Of a stretch of 5,829 bases of DNA, positions 1 to 5,740 are shown piece after piece. The position numbers and the translations under genes were made by a program. The notes under the pieces were generated by a model, which searched no databases, was not told where the DNA came from, and saw only the letters and a list, made by a program, of their open reading frames with translations. How positions within the stretch are numbered: position 1 is the first letter of the stretch; every line of letters begins with the position of its first letter. The stretch is from Pseudobdellovibrionaceae bacterium (GTDB taxonomy: Bacteria; Bdellovibrionota; Bdellovibrionia; Bdellovibrionales; JAMPXM01), in contig CAJYOV010000221.1 of the NCBI GenBank assembly GCA_913776405.1, positions 1 through 5,829 of the forward strand, read 5' to 3'.

Positions 1-1180
1 ACTTCCCTGCTTTCGCAAGCTCTCTCGCACCCCACTGGCAAAGCCCGACTCCGTGGCCGTAGCCGATCCCCTTAAAAATGAAATCGCCGCCGGTTTTAGA
101 AACCGCGAATTGCGTGCTTTTGATTTGATCAAAGCCAAGCGCCATGCGGAACGCGTGACCGCTTAGGATCACGTCATCGCCCACATTGAAGGCGACTGGA
201 AGCGTGTCGATCCGGCCCGAAGCGGTTGTCTTTAAGATCTCGATCAAAGTGACCCGTCTTTTCGAGAGCGCCGAGCCGCTCGAAATCGCGGCTGTCGCCG
301 GCGCGCGAAGGCTAGCACCCAACGCACCCAACTTCTGAGACAACGAACCGCCAGATATTTGCGTGGTCCAACGTGCGCGCGGATTCAAAGGGCATGCGCC
401 GTCTTTAGCCGTTCCCATCTTCTCGCCCGAACCCCAGACATTCGACGCTTCTTCCGTTTGCCCGCCGCAGTCGGCATGGAAGTAAGCCTGGAACGTGCGG
501 CGTCTTGAATCTTCAAGAATCACGGACCGCGTTTCTTTTAAGGCGCGTTCGACATTGCTGAGCCTTTGCGTTTTCAAGAGGCCCGCTTGTGGCTGTCGGA
601 AAACTTGATCCATGACATCAGATTCAACGTCGAACGTCAGTGCCGGGTTCTTTCGTTGAGACTTACGCCACAGAGCGAACGTTCTCGCTGCGACGGCCTG
701 TGCTTTAAGTGATTCAAGCGGCCAAGACGCAGGCATCTCAGACGGGAGCACGCCAGCAAGATAAGTTTCGAGGTCGAGCTGAGCGACGACATCAATTGAA
801 CGCGCTTTTAGATCCGACGGCGCGAGCTGCACAAATGTCGGCACCGACTTCGCCCCGACTCGAATGTTTGTTCCGAAGATCTCGAACTTCTTTACTTTCA
901 AACGCGCAAGCTCCGTTCCGCGATCGCGATCCGTTACGATCCACGTTAACGGGAGCCCGGGAGCAAGCGGTCGCTCCCATCGAATTTTGAAGACGTGATA
1001 TCCCGTGAGCGGTTGCGGATGACCCGTAAAGCGAAGATCGAGCCCCGAAACTTGTGTCGAATCGCTTGCAAGCTTTGAGAGTCGAACGCGAATGGATTCT
1101 TGATCCGAGATAGCCGCTGTAAGAGCTTGAGCCTGGATCGAAATTGTAAGTAGCAACGCTACGAGAAGACAGTGGCCCAT
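1..1180 (-). CDS. SpoIID/LytB-domain peptidoglycan enzyme (3' end cut by window edge)
   Basis: My translation of the minus strand from ATG 1180 gives 393 residues open to the window edge. The N terminus is a Sec signal peptide (MGHCLLVALLLTISIQAQA, cleavage near residue 19), so the enzyme should act in the periplasm or at the cell wall. Residues 136-168 carry the SpoIID hallmark: LETYLAGVLPSEMPASWPLE followed by SLKAQAVAARTFAL. E148 aligns with the Glu proposed as catalytic in SpoIID lytic transglycosylases. Residues 233-248 (YFHADCGGQTEEASNV) and 374-384 (YGHGVGLCQWG) are the other two signature blocks. Known family members cleave stripped glycan strands or stimulate amidases. Family proteins usually end shortly after the last block, so I infer that only about 20 residues are missing. 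An AAGGAG ribosome site 4 nt upstream favours ATG 1180; an in-frame ATG at 1225 has no such site but would add a basic n-region. The UDG-like gene lies upstream on the same strand. H235, C238 and C263 could bind metal, but that is speculative. Confidence 0.93.
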   Translation of the reverse strand, partial: MGHCLLVALLLTISIQAQALTAAISDQESIRVRLSKLASDSTQVSGLDLRFTGHPQPLTGYHVFKIRWERPLAPGLPLTWIVTDRDRGTELARLKVKKFEIFGTNIRVGAKSVPTFVQLAPSDLKARSIDVVAQLDLETYLAGVLPSEMPASWPLESLKAQAVAARTFALWRKSQRKNPALTFDVESDVMDQVFRQPQAGLLKTQRLSNVERALKETRSVILEDSRRRTFQAYFHADCGGQTEEASNVWGSGEKMGTAKDGACPLNPRARWTTQISGGSLSQKLGALGASLRAPATAAISSGSALSKRRVTLIEILKTTASGRIDTLPVAFNVGDDVILSGHAFRMALGFDQIKSTQFAVSKTGGDFIFKGIGYGHGVGLCQWGARELAKAGK

Positions 1181-1310
1181 CCGACTCCTTGGACGAGGTG
1201 AAACTGCGGCCTCTCGCTCGACCATGAGCGAGGTTTCCAGAATTCAGAAAAATTGAATCAAGCATTCAGTGTCGGCGCAAGACATCCGCGCCTAGACCAG
1301 AGGCAATGTG
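1181..1310 (-). promoter_or_regulatory. Intergenic leader of the SpoIID-type gene, with possible promoter
   Basis: This 130-bp gap separates two same-strand genes. On the minus strand it holds a GC inverted repeat (GGCGC, 9-nt loop, GCGCC; plus-strand 1274-1292), but no T run follows directly, so it is at best a weak terminator for the gene upstream. A loose sigma70-like pair, TTGCGC and TTCAAT with a 17-nt spacer, follows, then an A/T-rich stretch around 1246-1262 and finally the AAGGAG site just before ATG 1180. The promoter match is poor and is a suggestion only. Co-transcription with the upstream gene is equally possible. Confidence 0.3.
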
Positions 1311-1910
1311 CTACGAAAGACCCTTCATAAAAGTCTGCATGTGCGCCCAGGCCAATCTCTTTTTATCTGGCTCGAGAAGGAGCTCTTTTGGATGTTCGGT
1401 TACGACGAGGCGCGTCCCTTCCCACGAGGTCCACTGCCCAAAAGATGGGACATGCCCGACGAGTGAGCTAGCGGTCGTTGTGCCAAAAATCAGCATTGGC
1501 TTCGGGTCGATCTCGAGGAGATCGCGTACGCCTTGAGGCGCGTTTCCGAGGCGAGCGTGAGTCCACTCGATGATGAAGAGATGGCTCGAAGGGTATTTCA
1601 TCGCGGCTATCATCTTGCGCGCTAGCTCCCCTTGCTCGCCTTCGAGAGGGAAACTCGAAGATTCACTCGCGATCAGCAGAAGAACCTTGGCTGCGTTTTG
1701 ATCGCCTGAAGTCCGGAACTCGCTGATGCCCACGACACCTTCTTCAAAGGCGGCTTCAAAGGCGCCTGTATCAGGCGCCGACGGAGCCTCTGGAGGAAGA
1801 GGGCCTAGAATCTCAGTTGCGGGAACTTCCAAGACGCGCGGAAGGAGAGCGGATTCGATGCCGAGGACAGTTTTGAGGTAGTGGATTTGATCGGCATCGA
1901 GCTTCGACAT
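1311..1910 (-). CDS. UDG-fold protein, degenerate; possibly DNA polymerase III psi-like
   Basis: This encodes a 199-aa protein with no signal peptide or membrane segment, starting MSKLDADQIHYLKTVLGIES and ending TAG. I do not recognise an exact family, but the order of motifs follows family 4-type uracil-DNA glycosylases. LLLIASE (77-83) sits where GEAPG is expected, then FPLEGEQGELARKM (87-100) resembles PFVGRAGQLLDKM. PKPMLIFGTTTASSLVG (136-152) resembles the central strand and helix, and TEHPKELLLEPDKKRLAW (171-188) matches the His-Pro loop and final helix. There is no cysteine, so the 4Fe-4S cluster of family 4 is absent, and the first active-site motif is not conserved. DNA polymerase III psi (HolD) is also a UDG-fold protein lacking catalysis; it has a similar LxxLGI N terminus and a similar last helix, so a replisome or DNA-binding role is possible. 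In-frame starts reach 2006 but would overlap the divergent HAD gene; none has a good ribosome site. I prefer ATG 1910. The coding call is firmer than the function. Confidence 0.8.
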   Translation of the reverse strand: MSKLDADQIHYLKTVLGIESALLPRVLEVPATEILGPLPPEAPSAPDTGAFEAAFEEGVVGISEFRTSGDQNAAKVLLLIASESSSFPLEGEQGELARKMIAAMKYPSSHLFIIEWTHARLGNAPQGVRDLLEIDPKPMLIFGTTTASSLVGHVPSFGQWTSWEGTRLVVTEHPKELLLEPDKKRLAWAHMQTFMKGLS

Positions 1911-1953
1911 GGTGGCCGACAATATCGGCCCCGAAGGTTGACGAGAAGCCGAT
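1911..1953. promoter_or_regulatory. Divergent intergenic region with overlapping inverted repeats (candidate operator or RNA hairpin)
   Basis: Only 43 bp separate the two divergent start codons. Within it, GGCCGA (1914-1919) and TCGGCC (1925-1930) form a perfect 6-bp inverted repeat with a 5-nt centre. ATATCGGC (1922-1929) and GCCGATAT (1948-1955) form a second perfect 8-bp repeat that runs into the HAD start codon at 1954. The GCCGA half-site thus occurs three times. A dimeric repressor site is one explanation. Another is an mRNA hairpin pairing over the HAD ATG with its GAGAAG ribosome site in the loop. I see no convincing -35/-10 pair in either direction, so the promoters probably lie partly inside the opposing genes. 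Confidence 0.4.
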
Positions 1954-2862
1954 ATGCGGCGCAACATGCGCGTCATCGTGACGAAATCAGCTGGCAAGCC
2001 CCTCATCGTTCAATCATCGCAACTGCTCTCAGACTTCGATCTCTTTCTGATCGATGCCTACGGGGTCTTGATCACCTCGAGCGGAACACTTCCAGGAGCT
2101 TCAGAGTTTCTGCAGGCGATCGAAGCAGCCGGCAAACAATTCTTCATCGTAACGAACGACGCCTCCCGCACGCCTGAGACCTGCGCTCGCGTGTATCGAG
2201 ACCGTGGGCTGAATGTCCCCGTCGAACGCATTCTTTCGGCGGGCCTCGCGATCTCGCTCGTGGTCGAACGCGATCGCCTGCAAGGTGCAACGACGGTTGT
2301 ACTCGGAACTTCGGAAACGAAAAAGTGCGCCGCACGTGCGGGCGCCAACGTGATTGAAATTCTAGATCCGGCGCGCGACGTCCGCGAGGCGCTTGATTTC
2401 GAAGCCCTCTTTATCGGCGACGACTCAGGTTTCGACGTGTTGCCGACACTCGACGTGCTCTTAACGTCGATTCACAAAATGGCAAAACGAGGAAAATTCC
2501 CGAAACTCTACATTGCGAATCCAGATCTGCTTTATCCACGTGGCAACGGTGCGTTCGCCTTTACGAGCGGAAGCTTAGCAAAGTTACTCGAGATTGGCTT
2601 AAACGACCTTGCGCCGGATTTAAAATTTGAATTCGAAGTTTTAGGAAAGCCGGCCCGCTTGCTCTATGACCTTGCGCTCTCGAAATCCGGTCTCGCACCT
2701 TCACGTGCGGTGATGCTTGGGGACCAACTGCACACGGATGTTGTCGGCGCACATGCCGCAGGCGTGAAAGCGGCGCTCACAGCTACGGGGATCACGCAGC
2801 TCCCACTGCCAGAAAATCTGAGAGAAGATCGCATTCCTGATTTCATTTTGCACTCTCTTTAG
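1954..2862 (+). CDS. HAD-superfamily class IIA hydrolase with DxY motif I
   Basis: This 302-aa protein has no signal peptide and should be cytoplasmic. The HAD motifs appear in order: motif I FLIDAYGVL (nucleophile D34), motif II IVTNDASRTP (T67), motif III VLGKPARLLYDLAL (K232) and motif IV MLGDQLHTDVVGAHAAG (D257, D262). The cap between motifs II and III is about 160 residues and includes IANPDLLYP (187-195), which marks the class IIA (NagD-like) group of phosphatases that act on small phosphorylated substrates. Motif I is odd: the second Asp of the usual DxD, the general acid/base, is Tyr36. As I recall, one class IIA subgroup (TIGR01459-like) has Trp there, and L-2-haloacid dehalogenases have DAYGT, so the reaction cannot be assumed to be simple phosphate hydrolysis. 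ATG 1954 has GAGAAG 5 nt upstream; in-frame ATG 1966 and GTG 1978 are alternatives, and all keep every motif. It stops with TAG. The substrate is unknown. Confidence 0.92.
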   Translation: MRRNMRVIVTKSAGKPLIVQSSQLLSDFDLFLIDAYGVLITSSGTLPGASEFLQAIEAAGKQFFIVTNDASRTPETCARVYRDRGLNVPVERILSAGLAISLVVERDRLQGATTVVLGTSETKKCAARAGANVIEILDPARDVREALDFEALFIGDDSGFDVLPTLDVLLTSIHKMAKRGKFPKLYIANPDLLYPRGNGAFAFTSGSLAKLLEIGLNDLAPDLKFEFEVLGKPARLLYDLALSKSGLAPSRAVMLGDQLHTDVVGAHAAGVKAALTATGITQLPLPENLREDRIPDFILHSL

Positions 2863-2927
2863 GGAGTAAGAGCTGACCGGTTCGATCGTCCGATGCCAAA
2901 GACCGCTTCCGCGGCGCTCAGCTTTAC
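2863..2927. terminator. Possible bidirectional terminator between convergent genes
   Basis: The HAD gene and the 285-aa ORF converge here with about 60 bp between stop codons. GTAAgAGCTGA (2866-2876) pairs with TCAGCTTTAC (2918-2927), ten base pairs with one bulged G, around a 41-nt loop. Inside that loop CCGC-TTCC-GCGG (2903-2914) is a short, stable GC hairpin. No run of T follows on either strand, so this is not a classic intrinsic terminator. The right arm contains the TAA of the minus-strand ORF. The position between converging genes is the main argument for the call. Confidence 0.3.
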
Positions 2928-3781
2928 GGCTTTAGATCGAGGTCTTTAAGAAGACCTTGGTAGACTTGAATGCGCTTGTCCCAATGACTTGCATCCCCAC
3001 CGCGGGGAGAACGCTTGATAGAATTCGACATCATTTGAGCGTTCAAAAGCTCTTGAGAGAGTTCGCTGCGAACACTTTCTCGAGACCACCCATTCGAGAG
3101 ACGCGATTGATAGATTTGCAAAACGTTGTCTCGCTTGCCTGAAATCACCGACTTCGAAACTTGAGCAGCCGGGTTCTCAGCTTCCGTCATGAGTCTGCGT
3201 TCAACACGCTTGAGCGCCTGCGCATCGTAAAGATGAAGGTCGCGGGGCGGAACTTTGCGAAGTTCCTGAACAGCGCCAAGAAGGTTTGTGCGCTGTGTTT
3301 CGGTCATCGACTTCGGAATTTCAGACTCAAGCGAGTTCACGAACTCATTCAATCGCGACGGACCACCAGCGTGAGCTTCGCGCGCCATCTGCCTTGCGGT
3401 TTCGCCGCTCCCCTTCACGCTCTCTTCAAAGGCTGACGAAAAATTGCGATCCGAGAACGACGGCTTTTCGGCAGCTTTTAAATAGAGTGCGCTCGATTCG
3501 TCAGGCTTGTTCGCAAGACGGAGCTCACTTGCTTTCATCGCCATCTGTGATCTGGTTGGCGGCGCTATCGAGGCGGCTGGCGCGCGAGGAGCCGCAGGCG
3601 GCGGCGCAGACTGGGCCACAGCCTGTGGTGAAGCGCGACCCGAAGCGGCCCACTTTTCTTCAACCTTCTCGAGTTTCGATGTCAGGAACTTTGCTTTCGC
3701 GGCCGCAGCGGCGTCACCGGGGCTCTTGGCTGCTGCATCGGTCGCTTCTTTCACGACTTTGCGGAAGGTCACCATGAACAT
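2924..3781 (-). CDS. Helical protein, probable C-terminal part of the large upstream ORF
   Basis: This ORF encodes 285 aa ending in TAA. I recognise no family. It has no signal peptide, no membrane segment and no cysteine. It looks almost wholly helical: an Ala/Lys-rich helix (1-48), a Pro/Ala-rich linker (about 52-76), a TPR-like unit (82-106, starting MKASELRLANKPDESSALYL) and a charged helical region to the end. It lies in the same frame as the upstream ORF, and the 27 nt from that ORF's TGA to this ATG are otherwise open (reading LEVSQNPD after the stop). There is no ribosome site at normal spacing: a GAGG lies 17 nt upstream and within a small hairpin. Other in-frame starts are ATG 3775 and the GTG just after it. 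A protein like its secreted upstream neighbour would be expected to need export, yet this ORF has no export signal of its own. I infer that it is the displaced C terminus of a longer protein, though an independent cytoplasmic protein translated by coupling cannot be ruled out. Confidence 0.7.
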   Translation of the reverse strand: MFMVTFRKVVKEATDAAAKSPGDAAAAAKAKFLTSKLEKVEEKWAASGRASPQAVAQSAPPPAAPRAPAASIAPPTRSQMAMKASELRLANKPDESSALYLKAAEKPSFSDRNFSSAFEESVKGSGETARQMAREAHAGGPSRLNEFVNSLESEIPKSMTETQRTNLLGAVQELRKVPPRDLHLYDAQALKRVERRLMTEAENPAAQVSKSVISGKRDNVLQIYQSRLSNGWSRESVRSELSQELLNAQMMSNSIKRSPRGGDASHWDKRIQVYQGLLKDLDLKP

Positions 3782-3808
3782 GTCTGGGTTTTGAGAAACC
3801 TCAAGTCA
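3782..3808 (-). other. In-frame TGA junction joining the two large minus-strand ORFs
   Basis: Read on the minus strand, the codons are TGA CTT GAG GTT TCT CAA AAC CCA GAC, followed directly by the ATG of the 285-aa ORF. The frame is continuous from the upstream ORF, so one stop codon alone separates the two. One nucleotide after the TGA, TTGAG-GTTT-CTCAA forms a 5-bp hairpin. The base after the stop is C, generally a weak termination context. CGA to TGA or TGG to TGA are single-base routes to this state. The sequence alone cannot tell mutation, read error, read-through and true gene boundary apart. Confidence 0.75.
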
Positions 3809-5740
3809 TGCCCACGCGGCATTCGCTGCAGCCGAAGGGTTATTAGAGCGCATGAATTGGAATTCGGCTTCTTTCAACATTTCGCGATCGCGCTTGATTT
3901 TTCCTGCTGTGAGATACGCCCGACCAGATCGTTCATGCGCGTCTCGAGCTGACATCAGGAATTCAGCCTTCTCTTGAGGCGATGTGGCAGCCGCTGCTTG
4001 CCGCGCATATTGAGCTGCAGACGACTGCGATCTTTCCGCAACAGCTTCAGCTTGCGCTGCTTTCTCGAGATCGGCTTGGGGAATAACGCGAGGTCCGCCC
4101 GCCGCAAATCCTTCACCCGTGACACCGCTTCGCATGAGCGACTGAGTTTCTTTTTGCGAGAATCCCGCGCGGCGAAGGATCAGTGCTTTTTTCTTAGCTT
4201 GATCGAGAGGCAATCTATGCGCTTCGATGACCGCGTCTCGCTCAGCCTTCGAAAGCTTCTGACCCGGCCGCAGGGACTGCGCAATCGAGAGTCGATCAGC
4301 TTCGCTGAGTTTGTCAGCGGCAGCGAGGACTCGCGCTTGTTTACGCGTGCCCGTCACGATGATTTCGGTTTCGTCTAAGTTCGCAGCCGCAGCGGCTTGA
4401 ACTTTGTTGATCCGGCCGGCCTTCAAAAGCGTTTGAAGATGGAGAGGCGCTGCTGCAAGCATCACCGCGCCCATCGCGCAAGCGGATTTGCTAGGCTCTT
4501 CGATTGCACGAATGAAGTCCGCCTCAGGGTTACACGTCTCTCCCGCTTTCATGCGCTCGCCCGAAACGAGTGCACCTGATGGGAAACACTGTTGACGAAG
4601 GCCTTCCATTGTCATCAACATGTTCGCGGCGGTTGCAGCCTTCATCCCGACATTCAGAGCCGTACCCGCTTCAGCCGCCACTCTTAAACCTGCAGCGACG
4701 GCGCGTGCGCCCGCAGCTGGCGGAAAGATCATCGACGCAAAACCTGCCACGGCCATCCCGGTATTGAAACGCGACTGACCGATTTCATAAGTCGCCTCTA
4801 ACCGGCACTCCATCTTTTGCCGGAAGCTCTTTTCTTCCGGCGCTTGATTTGGCAGACCGTCGACCCATTTGCCGATTTGGCCTGTGCGACCTGCCATATT
4901 GCGATAGTCGACACCTAGACAGTACGTGCCGCGACCGGCTTCTTTGTTCGTTGTTGTGAACTTACCTGCATAGTAGTCAGACGCTTTTTGATACTTCTCG
5001 GTCGCCTGATGCATGGCTTTCTGAAAGAGGTTTGCGTCGAAAGTGCCGGTCTCACCCATTGATGCAAGCGAACGCGCGACATCGGGGTCATAGCCCATCG
5101 GAACACTGAGAAGAAGCTTCGTGACTTGCTCACTCGTCTCTTGAATTTTTTGTTCGTAATCTCGAACACCTTCGGCGTTGATCGACGCAAGCGCGCGATC
5201 GCCGGCATAGCGTTTTCGATTCTCAGCAAGCTCGTTCGTCAGTCGCGTCTTATAATCCAAAAGAAGCTTTAGATCTTCTTTGATCGTGTCGAACTGCGAA
5301 GCGGCCTTTTCGTTCAAGCGCGATCGTTCACTTGAATTCGTCAAATAGCGGTTGAAAAAGCCTAAACGGCAATTCGCTTGGGCATGCGAGTTACTTGCCA
5401 ACTCTTGGAAGAACATTTGGAGCGCGATCTTGTCGAGCTGATCCGTCAATCGCAAAGCGCGGCCCTCGTTCGTAACGCGCGAGTTACAGTCGAAACGTTC
5501 CACTTCTTTTAACGAGATCGAGCCACAAGAGAGACCGCCCCCGACCAAAGATTGAAGGTTCACTTGTGTTGCGTCTCGGAGCTCATCCACGAATTGAATG
5601 GGGCAATTGGAGCCCTCCGCCGGCTGCGGTCGCGATGTTGCTTTCTTCGCTGGTGCGGCCTCTACGCCCGAGGGATGCATCAAGAAAGTCGTAAGCAAGA
5701 CGAGCACGAACCATGAGAGCGAGAATTTGCTTTCACGCAC
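3806..5740 (-). CDS. Large secreted helical protein of unknown function (ends at in-frame TGA)
   Basis: I prefer GTG 5740, giving 644 aa: AAAGG lies 5 nt upstream, and the protein then begins with an ideal Sec signal peptide (RESK, a hydrophobic core to about residue 21, cleavage after VEA at residue 28). The alternative GTG 5812 gives 668 aa, a long n-region and no clear ribosome site. The mature protein is predicted periplasmic, surface or secreted. It has nine cysteines (46, 72, 85, 124, 274, 312, 385, 403, 421), suggesting disulfides; a probable coiled coil (about 136-211); two hydrophobic Ala/Gly-rich stretches (about 327-380 and 421-441); an IIVTGTR segment (460-466); a module at 479-541 containing ADRLSIAQSL, ERDAVIEAH and ILRRAGFSQKE; and a charged Ala-rich helical tail. 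From memory, the module resembles one in large uncharacterised secreted proteins of Bdellovibrionota and some other Proteobacteria; I cannot name a domain. The tail runs straight into an in-frame TGA, after which the same frame continues for another 293 codons, so this product may be truncated. Confidence 0.88.
   Translation of the reverse strand: MRESKFSLSWFVLVLLTTFLMHPSGVEAAPAKKATSRPQPAEGSNCPIQFVDELRDATQVNLQSLVGGGLSCGSISLKEVERFDCNSRVTNEGRALRLTDQLDKIALQMFFQELASNSHAQANCRLGFFNRYLTNSSERSRLNEKAASQFDTIKEDLKLLLDYKTRLTNELAENRKRYAGDRALASINAEGVRDYEQKIQETSEQVTKLLLSVPMGYDPDVARSLASMGETGTFDANLFQKAMHQATEKYQKASDYYAGKFTTTNKEAGRGTYCLGVDYRNMAGRTGQIGKWVDGLPNQAPEEKSFRQKMECRLEATYEIGQSRFNTGMAVAGFASMIFPPAAGARAVAAGLRVAAEAGTALNVGMKAATAANMLMTMEGLRQQCFPSGALVSGERMKAGETCNPEADFIRAIEEPSKSACAMGAVMLAAAPLHLQTLLKAGRINKVQAAAAANLDETEIIVTGTRKQARVLAAADKLSEADRLSIAQSLRPGQKLSKAERDAVIEAHRLPLDQAKKKALILRRAGFSQKETQSLMRSGVTGEGFAAGGPRVIPQADLEKAAQAEAVAERSQSSAAQYARQAAAATSPQEKAEFLMSARDAHERSGRAYLTAGKIKRDREMLKEAEFQFMRSNNPSAAANAAWA

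Noticed and set aside
1178..1225. Upstream ATG 1225 as start of the SpoIID-type gene
   Set aside because: It gives a more basic signal-peptide n-region but has only a weak GGAAA upstream, whereas ATG 1180 has AAGGAG at 4 nt. Kept as an alternative.
792..1265. 157-aa minus-strand ORF
   Set aside because: It overlaps the SpoIID-type gene in another frame, is Ser/Arg-rich with no motif, and lacks family features, while the overlapping frame has clear SpoIID hallmarks and a signal peptide.
1881..2177. Plus-strand 98-aa ORF overlapping the start of the HAD gene
   Set aside because: It is an Arg-rich out-of-frame shadow; the overlapping HAD frame carries intact family motifs.
3286..3794. Plus-strand ORFs of 163 and 95 aa opposite the 285-aa ORF
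   Set aside because: They are Arg/Ser- or Ala-rich antisense shadows without motifs or ribosome sites, and the minus-strand frame is continuous across the same stretch.
3794..3808. Selenocysteine insertion at the in-frame TGA
   Set aside because: The downstream hairpin (5 bp, 4-nt loop) starts one base after the TGA and is far shorter than a bacterial SECIS element; the surrounding Ala-rich helix has no redox motif.
4915..5229. 104-aa minus-strand ORF inside the large secreted protein gene
   Set aside because: It is a different frame of the same strand, rich in Arg and Ser and without motifs; the long frame is uninterrupted here.
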